DNA of 64,000 nucleotides from Campylobacter sp. MG1. Its GTDB lineage: Bacteria > Campylobacterota > Campylobacteria > Campylobacterales > Campylobacteraceae. The translations under genes were made by a program, and so were the position numbers. Location: the NCBI RefSeq assembly GCF_026616895.1, contig NZ_JANYME010000008.1:28620-92619 (forward strand), read 5' to 3'. The notes under the pieces were generated by a model that was not told where the DNA came from, did no database searches, and saw only the letters and a program-made list of their open reading frames with translations. Positions 25,383 through 34,834 of this stretch are shown one piece after another; position 1 is the stretch's first letter, and the number at the start of each line of letters is the position of its first letter.

Positions 25383-26523
25383 AATAAGTAAAATCAATAT
25401 AAGTCCAAAAGAACTATCAATTTTATCATTAATAGAAGAAAATTGTTTTGATACTGGTGGTTATTTACCTAAAGAAGAAGAAATTTTAAAAAAAATTGAT
25501 GAAATTTCTCCGAATATTAATTTATCTTGCAGTTTAACCTTTTCACCTAATTATGAATTAAATTCAAGTCTTAAGGGTTGTATTTATAATAATGAAGTAG
25601 ATTTAATTCTTAATGAACAAAAAGTTGGGGTAATAAGATATGCTAGTACATTTAATAATAAAAATTTTATAAATATATTTAATTCTAATTATTTTAAAAA
25701 TGAAAACGAATTAAACCCTTGTATATCAGGTAAAGTGCATATATATGATAATCAATATAAATTAGTAAAAAGAAAGCTACTAAAAAGAATACAACATCTA
25801 AATGCAAAAAAAATTACTGCACTAATATTAAATGTAAACCCATTAAATAGAGCCCATGAAAGAATGCTAAGATGGACTATAGATAAAGCTGATTTAGTAA
25901 TAGTATTTGTAGTTCATGGTAGTGAGCAAAATCAAATAAGCTATGATATAAAAAAAGAATGTTTTGAATATTATATTAAAAATTTTTTACCAGCTGAGAG
26001 AATTTTTCCTATATATTTAGAAAATGTAGATTTGTGTAACCCATATTTAGACCCAAATTATGAATGTTTATTAGCACATTCATTCGGTGCAAATAAACTT
26101 GTGATTGGACAAAATCATCATGGTTTAGGAATGTTTTATGACCAAAATTTAATACATACTGCGATTGATAATTTCTCTACTAAAACTGGTTTAGAATTAA
26201 TAGTTTTACCTGAATTTGTATTTTGCAATAAATGTAATGTAATGGTTAGTACAAAATCGTGTCCTCACGGATATCATCACCATATCAAATATCATTCTAC
26301 TTTAATTAGAGAAATGTTGCATTCTGGCTTAATACCTCCAACTGTTTTAGTAAGAAAGGAAATTTCAGCAAAAATTTTAAGCTACTTATATCCTAATCGT
26401 TTTAAAAATTTACAAATGATTTATGACGGATTATTTCCAAGTGATGGTATTATTGAGAAAAAAAATGACGAAGACCTATATAAAGAATTATTAACTTTAT
26501 ATCAAACCGGTTATATGATTTAA
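25363..26523 (+). CDS. ATP-sulfurylase-like protein with altered catalytic motifs
   Basis: 386 residues, similar over the whole length to sulfate adenylyltransferase (Sat), including a PUA-like N-terminal domain. Where Sat has QxRNPxHxxHE, this has LNVNPLNRAHE near residue 158; where Sat has GRDHxG, this has GQNHHG near residue 248. So the catalytic arginine, the first histidine and the GRD of the second motif are replaced. It retains the SCPHG cysteine segment. Sulfate activation is therefore doubtful; another adenylyl transfer or loss of activity is possible. The RBS AAAGGA sits inside the end of cemR. Confidence 0.7.
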   Translation: MASVENKISKINISPKELSILSLIEENCFDTGGYLPKEEEILKKIDEISPNINLSCSLTFSPNYELNSSLKGCIYNNEVDLILNEQKVGVIRYASTFNNKNFINIFNSNYFKNENELNPCISGKVHIYDNQYKLVKRKLLKRIQHLNAKKITALILNVNPLNRAHERMLRWTIDKADLVIVFVVHGSEQNQISYDIKKECFEYYIKNFLPAERIFPIYLENVDLCNPYLDPNYECLLAHSFGANKLVIGQNHHGLGMFYDQNLIHTAIDNFSTKTGLELIVLPEFVFCNKCNVMVSTKSCPHGYHHHIKYHSTLIREMLHSGLIPPTVLVRKEISAKILSYLYPNRFKNLQMIYDGLFPSDGIIEKKNDEDLYKELLTLYQTGYMI

Positions 26524-26532
26524 GGAGAAAAT

Positions 26533-27669
26533 ATGGAAAATTTTAAAAAACTTTGTGAAAGTATAAAAAATAGTAGCGATTTTTTTACACCAACCGCTTT
26601 TAGCATTGGGGTTGGTTATTTTGGACAAGTTAGCAAAAATTTAATTTATATTGACTTTGCAAATGTTAATTATAATGCAAATTACAATACATTTGCTATA
26701 TTATTTAAAGAATTAAACCTTGCTAAATTTAAAAATGATAGTGAATTTTGCGTTGAAATTAATGAGCAAAATTTAGATAATATCTTAGAACATTTTAAAT
26801 GTTTTGAAAACGAAAAAGGACATACAAATATAGATGTTTTAAAAGCCGCAAAAGAAAATATTAAAAATGAAAGATTTTTTCTAGTAGCTATAAATAAAGA
26901 TGATAAACCACAAAGCATACCATGTGTATATTTAAAATTACATTTATTATCTCGTGGTTTTAAAAAACCTAGAGAACAAAATCTAAATGGTGCTTTTGGA
27001 TTATTAAAAAATTTAGCTTGGAACAAAAATACGCCTTATGAATTAGAATATTTAAGAGAATATGAAGCAAAATTAAAATTTTCTAAACAATATCCAAATA
27101 TTGATTTTGTAGATAAATTCCCTAGATTTTTACAAAGCATAATTCCAAATGACAATGTAAGAATTCTTGATACTAGTAAAGTAAGACTTGGTGCTCACTT
27201 AGCAAATGGAACTACAATAATGCCTGGTGCTAGTTATGTAAATTTCAATGCTGGAACACTAGGCTCTGTAATGTGCGAAGGTAGAATTTCAAGCTCAGCA
27301 ATAGTTGGAGATGGTAGTGATGTTGGTGGTGGAGCTAGTATTTTAGGTGTTTTAAGTGGAACCGATGGTAATCCTATTAGCATAGGAAAACGATGTTTAT
27401 TAGGTGCTAATAGCGTTACTGGAATTATTTTAGGAGATGATTGTATAATAGATGCTGGAATTGCTGTTCTTGCAGGTTCAAAATTTGAATTAATATTAAG
27501 TTATGAACTAAAAAATGCTAATCCTAATTTTAACTTCAACAAATCAACCTATAAAGGTAGTGAATTATCAGGATTAAACGCCTTGCATTTTAGACAAAAT
27601 TCTACAAATGGTAAAATGCAGGTAAGCTTCAATAAAAAAGCTGTTAAATTAAATTCTGATTTACATTAA
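26533..27669 (+). CDS. dapD: Tetrahydrodipicolinate N-succinyltransferase
   Basis: Succinylates tetrahydrodipicolinate in the lysine/meso-diaminopimelate pathway. The C-terminal half is a left-handed beta helix of hexapeptide repeats (TTIMPGASYVNFNAGT, GDGSDVGGGASILGVLSGTDG, IGKRCLLGANSVTGI, DDCIIDAGIAVLAG). It has 378 residues, the size of the long epsilonproteobacterial form. RBS GGAG lies 5 nt before the ATG. It ends the core block. Confidence 0.93.
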   Translation: MENFKKLCESIKNSSDFFTPTAFSIGVGYFGQVSKNLIYIDFANVNYNANYNTFAILFKELNLAKFKNDSEFCVEINEQNLDNILEHFKCFENEKGHTNIDVLKAAKENIKNERFFLVAINKDDKPQSIPCVYLKLHLLSRGFKKPREQNLNGAFGLLKNLAWNKNTPYELEYLREYEAKLKFSKQYPNIDFVDKFPRFLQSIIPNDNVRILDTSKVRLGAHLANGTTIMPGASYVNFNAGTLGSVMCEGRISSSAIVGDGSDVGGGASILGVLSGTDGNPISIGKRCLLGANSVTGIILGDDCIIDAGIAVLAGSKFELILSYELKNANPNFNFNKSTYKGSELSGLNALHFRQNSTNGKMQVSFNKKAVKLNSDLH

Positions 27670-27692
27670 AATTTGTGGCTTTGCCACAAATT
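27670..27692. terminator. Hairpin terminator after dapD
   Basis: AATTTGTGGC, a TTT loop and GCCACAAATT form a perfect 10-bp stem starting one base after the dapD stop region. The T-run is weak on the plus strand and short (TTTT) on the minus strand, so it could serve both dapD and the convergent mcrC remnant. It also marks the left edge of the accessory island. Confidence 0.6.
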
Positions 27693-27744
27693 AATTACAT
27701 AAAATAATTTTACTTATATTGCAAACTTTTATATAAACATAAAA

Positions 27745-28554
27745 TTAACCTAAAGGAGCAAAAAGAATTTGTAATTTTATCTTAGTATTAAAGCAATCTA
27801 AGTTATATTCTAGTGTTTTATACCCTAAACTACCATCAAAAAGTGGATATATAAGCCAAACTTCACTAACTTTAAAAGCTATTGCATAGGCAAATAATTG
27901 ATATAAATCAGCTTGGCTAATATCACTTAAATCATTTATGATTTTATACTTTGTATCAGCGATGATTGTTTTATCTTTAAGCTCAATTAAAATATCAGGT
28001 CGCATTAAACAACGCTCATTTTGACCATCTTTTATTAAGTGTTTTTTTAATAATTGAGTGCTTATTTTTATATTTGGGTTGTGTTTTTTAAGCATAAAAG
28101 CTACATAATCTTCAAAAAGTCTATTCATATCAAAAAGCAAAGCATAAGCGTTATTATCCCCCGCAAATGGTGTAAAACTAAAACCATTTAAAAATAACTT
28201 ACACCATAAAAGTATGTTTTCATAATAACTATAATGCTTATTTTTTACACTAAATTCACATTTTTTAATATCAATTAAACTAATATCATCAAAAGTCTTT
28301 AAATATTTTAAAATCTTTTTATTTTGACTTAGTTTTTTTAAATGAAATAATGTAGTTTTTATAGTTTGATTTATCGCATTGTCTACGATATATTCATCAT
28401 TTTCGGTAAAAAATCGCTCTTTATGAATTAAGTTATGTTTTAAATTCTCATTAAAAAGCAATTTGCCTTTTAAAGTTGTTCTATTTTCAGCTATTTTTAT
28501 ATAATCACTCATAAGCCCTTTATTTAAAAGCACGAAAAGTTCTTCTAAAAACAT
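27745..28554 (-). pseudogene. mcrC: McrC-like restriction subunit, 5'-truncated remnant
   Basis: 269 residues matching the C-terminal two-thirds of McrBC subunit McrC. The nuclease core is visible: FDMNRLFEDYVAFML, then MRPDILIEL near residue 187 and IIADTKYK near residue 200, a PD-(D/E)xK arrangement. About 100 N-terminal residues of the usual protein are missing, and no mcrB GTPase lies upstream. The bases above 28554 contain no matching frame. McrC needs McrB, so this is probably a non-functional relic. Confidence 0.7.
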
Positions 28555-28897
28555 ACAATTAAAAATTAGGGTAAAAATGTAATTTTACATAAATTAGCAA
28601 TATATTTCAAATTATTTTAAGTAAAATTAATAATTTTATAAAAATATCTTTTTACTTAAAATAATTTTATTATTTTCAATAGTTATTAGTTCAGCCTTAA
28701 ATTATGTAAAAGTATATATTTTAAATTTATATTATCAAGTATTTTTGACATCTAAACAATTCATAACATAAAGTTAATTTTATCAAAAAACATAAGTAAT
28801 AAGAAATGATAAAAAATATTATAAATTATGATAATAAAACAAATAATAAAACTAAAAATAATAAAAAATACTGACAAAAAACCAGAATTAAAAACAG
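28555..28897. other. Non-coding AT-rich spacer
   Basis: About 340 bp between the mcrC remnant and the Wadjet operon. No open frame of note, no repeat copy and no RNA gene was recognised. It is probably the scar of the mcrBC deletion. Confidence 0.5.
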
Positions 28898-28939
28898 AAA
28901 TTTAGTATGGCTTTAATACTTGTTAAACATACTAAATTT
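28898..28939 (-). terminator. Hairpin terminator of the Wadjet operon
   Basis: Perfect 12-bp inverted repeat, AAATTTAGTATG at 28898-28909 and CATACTAAATTT at 28928-28939, overlapping the jetD stop. On the minus strand it is followed by CTGTTTTTAA. The 18-base loop is long. Confidence 0.5.
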
Positions 28940-29918
28940 ATAAAATATTTTTATAATTTTTTATAATCTCATAATTAATTGCTTCTTGCGGAATTCTCGT
29001 ATTATCCTTTAAACATATTTGCAAAACCTTATAAATCTTATCATCTTTTATCCAATTTTTTATAATTTCGTTTTCAATGTTTTTTGGATTTTTTTGATTT
29101 TTAATGGGGCTAAAATTGATTAGTACTTTATATAAAAACAAAGCAGGTTTTATCTCTAAAAGCCCGTTTTCTAGTCTTTTTTGATTAGTATTTGCAGGTA
29201 TAAAAAACCCATCATAATCAAAATCACCAAAATAATAAATCTCATTAAATCCTAAATCAGCACGAATTTCATCAAGATAATTATGTGCCCCACTAAAGAT
29301 ATTTCCACTTCCATAAATAATAGCACTAAATTCCATAAACTCTTTGTTCCAACGACAAATTGTATGATAAGTATTGCTATTTTCGCACACTAAAACAGGC
29401 TTATTTTTACATACACTTTCATAGACTAATGGACTTGGCTTTTCCGTGCATTTTAACGCACTTATATGAAGCTTTCCATTAAATAAATAACCATTTTTTA
29501 CCTTGTCATCTAAAAACTTTTCATCTTTAAAAATTTCATAAGAACGTTCCTTCAAAAACACCTTTTCACGCTCTTTTTCTATATTTAAAAAATCATTTAT
29601 CTTTTCTAAGTTTTTTAGATTTTGCAAGTTTTTTTCACTCATAGCAATTGCATGAATTAGCCCATTCCAGTGAGTGCTGTTTTTTATATTTTCTAGCTCG
29701 TTTTCTTTCTTTTCTCTTATGATTTTTATCTTTTTTCCGCCGCTAATTTGAGTTATGATATTTTCATCTATTAATTCGCTTTTGATTTTTTGATAGACTG
29801 CATTGCTGTCAAAATCACCCAACAAATTATATGTTTCAAATACGATAATCTTAAAATCATTCTCATTAAGCGTTAAATTTTTTCGCTCATTTAAAAGCTC
29901 AATCAGCCTTGATTTCAT
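28938..29918 (-). CDS. jetD: Wadjet JetD, Toprim-type nuclease subunit
   Basis: 326 residues. The C-terminal half is the Toprim-like domain of JetD: LVCENSNTYH near residue 178 carries the acidic residue and YFGDFDYDGFF near 231 holds the DxD. In characterised Wadjet systems JetD cleaves plasmid DNA once the SMC complex has recognised a small circle. The N-terminal half is a winged-helix-like region (DUF3322-type position). It overlaps jetC by 20 bp. Confidence 0.8.
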   Translation of the reverse strand: MKSRLIELLNERKNLTLNENDFKIIVFETYNLLGDFDSNAVYQKIKSELIDENIITQISGGKKIKIIREKKENELENIKNSTHWNGLIHAIAMSEKNLQNLKNLEKINDFLNIEKEREKVFLKERSYEIFKDEKFLDDKVKNGYLFNGKLHISALKCTEKPSPLVYESVCKNKPVLVCENSNTYHTICRWNKEFMEFSAIIYGSGNIFSGAHNYLDEIRADLGFNEIYYFGDFDYDGFFIPANTNQKRLENGLLEIKPALFLYKVLINFSPIKNQKNPKNIENEIIKNWIKDDKIYKVLQICLKDNTRIPQEAINYEIIKNYKNIL

Positions 29919-32900
29919 TTTTTATCACTCCTTTTATAGTGGTTAAATACTTTCTACCTGTATTTGTATCTTCTTTATTGAACATTAAGCTAATTCTATT
30001 TAGAAAAGTTATTTGAGAGTTTTTATCAGCAATAGGCGTTGTATAAATCAACTGATATCCTAATTTATCAGCCATTTTGATTTGTGCTTGTAATAAACTC
30101 ATCTTATTTGCTTTGCCTATTGGATTATCAAGGATTAAAAAACTCATATTTTTATCACTTCCGGCATATTTTAATTTTATAATTACCAAATACAAAATAA
30201 AAGCCATTGTCAAAGCTTCTCCACCACTTGATTTTTGCTCATCAACGCTCATATAATAATTACCCTTATCATCTATTTTAATAACTTCTATACCTATATG
30301 TGGATTTAACTCTACAATAAGATTTGCACTAAAATTATCATAACCATCTTTATTGCGTGTGAAACTATCGTCATTTTTGATTTTTTCAAAAAGTATATCC
30401 ACATCTTTTTCGCTTATTTGTTTTTTATCAAATTTTTTGATTTTTAAAAAGTATTTTCCACCAATTTGCTCCAAACTATCATCTAGTTTAGATGATAGCT
30501 CAAATCTATGAAGTGTGTTGCAAATTTTTTCTATATATTCTTTTAGCCTACTTAAAAGCCCTTCTAGCTTTATTTTTATAGTATCTAGCTCGGCATTTGT
30601 GATTTTTATATTCCTATCAATCTCTTCTTGTTTTACCAAAAGCTCATTTACTTTTAAATTATTGTAATTTGCTAATTCTTTTAATTGTGTCTTGCTCATT
30701 AAATAAGAGTACTCTGAATGCTTGTTTTCTATTTGTTTTTCAAACACTTTTATATCTTTTTCTAAATTATTAAGACTTAAGACACTTTCATCCAAAAACT
30801 CTTTAAATCCTATTTTAAATTCTACATCATTTTTATCATATTGATAATCCGAGTAGTTTTTTAAATACGCATCAAATTCCTTAAAAACAGCCCTGTAACT
30901 ATCATATTCGTCTTTTGCTTGTGATAAATTATTCGCTAATATTTGCAAGCTGTTTTCTAAAATACCTAACTCTTGTTTATTTTCTTTTAGTTGCTTATCG
31001 TTATTTTCTATTAGCTCATTAATGTCTAAGCTTTCATCATAGCTTAATCTAGTCAAATAATATTGTTTTTCTAAAATCTCTTTTTGTTTTAAAAGTTGCC
31101 CTATTTCTCCTAGGTTTTTATTAATTTTTTCCTTATTTTTATCATTTAGTTCGCTAAACTCAACAATCTTAATATCTAAATCAAACGCATTTATAAAATC
31201 CTTCAAAATATCTTCTTTAAAATTAGGGTTTTGCTTTAAATTATCCAATAGCTGTCTTTTAGCGTTTAAAGAATTTTCAAGCTCATTGATTTCGTACCTT
31301 AAACTATCTAAATTCTTATCTTTTACGAAATCATCATAATTTTTTTTGCACTTTTTAAACTCAGCTTCTAATTCTTCTACGCTTCGTTTGCTAAGCTCTA
31401 ATGAAGTATAATTTTCGTTTATACTTATATGATCATATTTGTTTTTATAGGCTGTTATTTTATTTTCATTTTGTCTTATGTTTTCTTCTAGCTTATTTTT
31501 ATAGTTTTCTAAGTCTTTTTTATCTACATTTATTTTTTCATTTTCTTTTTCTTTATCAAAAAGTTTATTTTTAGAATTTTCTAAATCTTTTTGAAGTTCT
31601 GTAAAATCAATTTCTAAAAGAGATTTTACCCTTTCGTTTTTTACAAAAAATTTATTTATTAAGTCTTGTAAATTATTTATATTGTTTTCTAAATCTTTAA
31701 AAGTTATATTTAGGTTTTCAAGCTCTTGGTTTAAATGAAAAATTTTTTCATCATTTTTATTGATTTCATCATCTACATTTTTTAAATCATTTTGCAATTT
31801 TTCTAACTTACCACTCCCGAAGCTCTCTAAAAATAATTTAAGCAAATCTTTTGCTTTTTCCATAACTTTTAGTTTATTTTCTAAAGTATTTTTTATATTT
31901 TTTGCACCACTTAAATCATCTTGAAGATTGATTAAAGTCTCTTCATAATTATCAATATCATAGTATTTTTCATCATCATTTATATAAAAACTAGCCCTTT
32001 GCTCATCGTTAGCATTTATCTCGTTTATAAAGACAATATCATTAAAATTATGCTTTTTTAAAATCTCTTTAGCCTTGATAATATCTTCTTTATTATTTGC
32101 ATAAAGTCCTGAATAAATGCTAGGATTTTTGCATAGTTTTTCTTTTAACTTTGATTTTTCTGTAGTATTTAGATAATGTATGTAATACCCTACACCACCA
32201 ATTTCTTCTCTAAGCAAATCTAAAGCCCTTTTTGTACTTTCAGAAATTAATGGCGTTTTTGTATCTTGTAAAATCGCTATTTTTTCATCTAAAAATTTAG
32301 TTTTATAGTTTTGCTCTGTAAGTTTATCTTCTGTTTGTTTTATTGTTTCATTAAGTTTATTTAGTAAATCATTATCAATTATAAAATCATCATTGTAATC
32401 TACCAAAACTTTTAAAATTTCGTTTGTTTTAATATCTTCTTGTAATTTTAAAGCTTGATTTATTTGTTCTTGATAGTCTTGCTTTTCTTTTTCTTTAATT
32501 TTTTTATCGGATTCTAAATTATTGATTTCTTGGATTTTTTCTTTAATTTTACTTTGAGTATATTTAAGCTCATTTTCTTTAGCTATTTTTTGCGTTGTAT
32601 TTTCTTGATATTCTCTTTCTAAACGCTCTTTGCATTCTTTTAAACTCTCATTATTTTTTAAAATTAAATCATCAAACAATCTTTGTTTTTTAAGCTCAAA
32701 ATTACTAATCTTATCCGATAAGCTTTTTATCTCACTATTTAATCCGCCTATTTGCTTGTCGTTTTCACTTTTTGTTTTATCTAGTATAGATGTTTTTTCT
32801 ACAGTTTCTTTTTTCTTATTTTTATCTTCGTTTATGAGATTTTCTAGCTGTTTTATCTCATAACCTAACCTATCAGATAGCTTATTTTTAGCATTGTTTA

Positions 32901-34104
32901 AAGAATTTGTAAATGGCTTTAGGTCTTGATTTTCTTTATTTAACAATCCTTCTTTTTCTTTATGAGTTGTTTTAAGTTCATCGTAGATTTTTTGTTCTTT
33001 TAGTGTTTTTATAGTATGAATTTTAATTTCATTATCTAAAATCCAACCCTGCTTAACTTTGTTTTCTTGCTCTAAATTTTTAATATCAATTTCAACTTTT
33101 TTATATGTATAAAAATCTTTGTATTTTTCATTTTCACAAATTTTATTTTTTAGTAAAATTATATTATTTTCTAGTTCTTTGTTTTGCTTTTCTAAATCCT
33201 GCTTGTGAGTATTTAAGTTTTCTTGCTTAATTTCTAAACTATCTTTTACATTAAACAATGTAGAAAGTATTTTATCTTTTTGTTTAATTTTTTCTTGTTT
33301 TTTACTATCTTCTAAAACCAAATCATCAATAATTTTTAAAAAATCTTTATAAAATATAAGCTTTTTTTCTAGCTCTGGCTTTTGGTTTATACTATCTTTA
33401 TGGTCTTTAATTTCTTTTAACAAATCATTACTAGCAGTATTGTTAGACAAAAGAAAAAATAATTTTGATAAAAACTCTTTAATGGTATTGAAATTAAAAA
33501 AGTTTGATATGCCGCCTTCTTCTGAATTAAACTTAGCATACAATTTTAGTATATCCTTATCAAAACCATAATTTTGGCATAAATAATCTATATGCTTAGA
33601 ATTACTATCTGTAATAAATGCAAAATTTGCTGTATTTTCATTTAGCTTTTCTTTAAGTTTTTTTAAATCTTTAAGGTTTTTTAAAAGTTCCTTGCATTCA
33701 TCATAACTAAAGCTTTCTGGGATAAATGTATAATAATGTCTTATCAAATCATTTGAATTTTTTATAAGACTTTGCATTATTATAAGCTTTTCTTTATTGT
33801 TAAAAATATCTGTGTTTTTTTCTTTTTCAAGCTCTAGCATTATAAAACCTAGCTCATCTTGTACGTAATCATCAAGCTTTATTTTGCTATTTGGTCTTAA
33901 TGACTGGATAAAATAAGCTTTATCCGGCAATAAGGCTGTATGAATTAAACTTATGATTGTAGTTTTTCCACCACCATTTTCAGTGTCTATTAAAAAATGT
34001 GATACCTTGTTGCTTTCATCATAAAAATCAAGCTCAAAATCATCAAAATAAAGCCCACCATTAATCCCTAAATTATGCAAAAATACTCTAGATAATTTAT
34101 ACAT
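29899..34104 (-). CDS. jetC: Wadjet JetC, SMC/MukB-like ATPase
   Basis: 1401 residues. The N-terminal head has the Walker A motif TENGGGKTT (residues 41-49). The long middle is Glu/Lys/Asn-rich coiled coil with a hinge near residues 620-700. The C-terminal head has SSGGEALTMAF (ABC signature) and FLILDNPIGKAN (Walker B and D-loop). This is the loop-extruding motor of the Wadjet complex. The family is MukB-like rather than classical SMC. It overlaps jetB by 8 bp. Confidence 0.88.
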   Translation of the reverse strand: MYKLSRVFLHNLGINGGLYFDDFELDFYDESNKVSHFLIDTENGGGKTTIISLIHTALLPDKAYFIQSLRPNSKIKLDDYVQDELGFIMLELEKEKNTDIFNNKEKLIIMQSLIKNSNDLIRHYYTFIPESFSYDECKELLKNLKDLKKLKEKLNENTANFAFITDSNSKHIDYLCQNYGFDKDILKLYAKFNSEEGGISNFFNFNTIKEFLSKLFFLLSNNTASNDLLKEIKDHKDSINQKPELEKKLIFYKDFLKIIDDLVLEDSKKQEKIKQKDKILSTLFNVKDSLEIKQENLNTHKQDLEKQNKELENNIILLKNKICENEKYKDFYTYKKVEIDIKNLEQENKVKQGWILDNEIKIHTIKTLKEQKIYDELKTTHKEKEGLLNKENQDLKPFTNSLNNAKNKLSDRLGYEIKQLENLINEDKNKKKETVEKTSILDKTKSENDKQIGGLNSEIKSLSDKISNFELKKQRLFDDLILKNNESLKECKERLEREYQENTTQKIAKENELKYTQSKIKEKIQEINNLESDKKIKEKEKQDYQEQINQALKLQEDIKTNEILKVLVDYNDDFIIDNDLLNKLNETIKQTEDKLTEQNYKTKFLDEKIAILQDTKTPLISESTKRALDLLREEIGGVGYYIHYLNTTEKSKLKEKLCKNPSIYSGLYANNKEDIIKAKEILKKHNFNDIVFINEINANDEQRASFYINDDEKYYDIDNYEETLINLQDDLSGAKNIKNTLENKLKVMEKAKDLLKLFLESFGSGKLEKLQNDLKNVDDEINKNDEKIFHLNQELENLNITFKDLENNINNLQDLINKFFVKNERVKSLLEIDFTELQKDLENSKNKLFDKEKENEKINVDKKDLENYKNKLEENIRQNENKITAYKNKYDHISINENYTSLELSKRSVEELEAEFKKCKKNYDDFVKDKNLDSLRYEINELENSLNAKRQLLDNLKQNPNFKEDILKDFINAFDLDIKIVEFSELNDKNKEKINKNLGEIGQLLKQKEILEKQYYLTRLSYDESLDINELIENNDKQLKENKQELGILENSLQILANNLSQAKDEYDSYRAVFKEFDAYLKNYSDYQYDKNDVEFKIGFKEFLDESVLSLNNLEKDIKVFEKQIENKHSEYSYLMSKTQLKELANYNNLKVNELLVKQEEIDRNIKITNAELDTIKIKLEGLLSRLKEYIEKICNTLHRFELSSKLDDSLEQIGGKYFLKIKKFDKKQISEKDVDILFEKIKNDDSFTRNKDGYDNFSANLIVELNPHIGIEVIKIDDKGNYYMSVDEQKSSGGEALTMAFILYLVIIKLKYAGSDKNMSFLILDNPIGKANKMSLLQAQIKMADKLGYQLIYTTPIADKNSQITFLNRISLMFNKEDTNTGRKYLTTIKGVIKNEIKAD

Positions 34105-34834
34105 TTTTTCCTCCTTTATATTTAATAAATTTTCTTATCAAAATATCGTCTAAATGATATTTTATAAGACTTTTATATTTATCTTTTATTATGTATTTAT
34201 CGCTGTCTTTTTCTTTAGCTAAAAATTTTTCTTCTAATAAATGATTCAAAACAACTTCTATAAATTCATATAAATACTCTATGTTTAAGCTTTTTCTTTG
34301 ACTATCTTCATTATCGTTTTTGTGTGGCATATCTATTATTAGTGATGCTACGGTATTTGCAAAATCCTGCCCTTGATATTCTTCTTTTATAAAATTTGCT
34401 TTTTTTGTCAAAATATTTGCTATATCGCTAATAGTTGTAGTTTTTGCTATATCAAATTCGTTTAAAATTACATTTTCACTAGGATAAAACGAGGCTATGA
34501 TACTAAGATGTATCATAAGCAAAATTGCTTTTTTGTGAATTTGTTCGCCTAAATCCTTATCTTTAAGCTTTGCTAACTTGCTTGAATACTCACTATATCC
34601 CATATAATAAGGGCTTTTTACATCGCTAGGAATTAAAATCAGCTCTGTTTGGCTCGGTATTATTTTAAGCCCTAAGCTTTTTATATAGTTTTTAAATATT
34701 TCTTCAAAATCTTGGTTGTAATGATATTTATTGAAAAGCTCTTGATATTCTTTATCGTTTGATGGGTGTTTTTTATCTAAAACTTTTTGAAGCAAAACCC
34801 CACACTCATTTAAATAGACATTAACTTCACTCAT
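34097..34834 (-). CDS. jetB: Wadjet JetB, MukE-like subunit
   Basis: 245 residues in the position and size of JetB (DUF4194-type). It looks all alpha plus winged helix, with IIPSQTELILIPSDVKSPYYMG and a C-terminal YLYEFIEVVLNHLLEEKFL segment. Function is inferred from operon position between JetA and JetC and the general MukE-like pattern. Confidence 0.72.
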   Translation of the reverse strand: MSEVNVYLNECGVLLQKVLDKKHPSNDKEYQELFNKYHYNQDFEEIFKNYIKSLGLKIIPSQTELILIPSDVKSPYYMGYSEYSSKLAKLKDKDLGEQIHKKAILLMIHLSIIASFYPSENVILNEFDIAKTTTISDIANILTKKANFIKEEYQGQDFANTVASLIIDMPHKNDNEDSQRKSLNIEYLYEFIEVVLNHLLEEKFLAKEKDSDKYIIKDKYKSLIKYHLDDILIRKFIKYKGGKNV

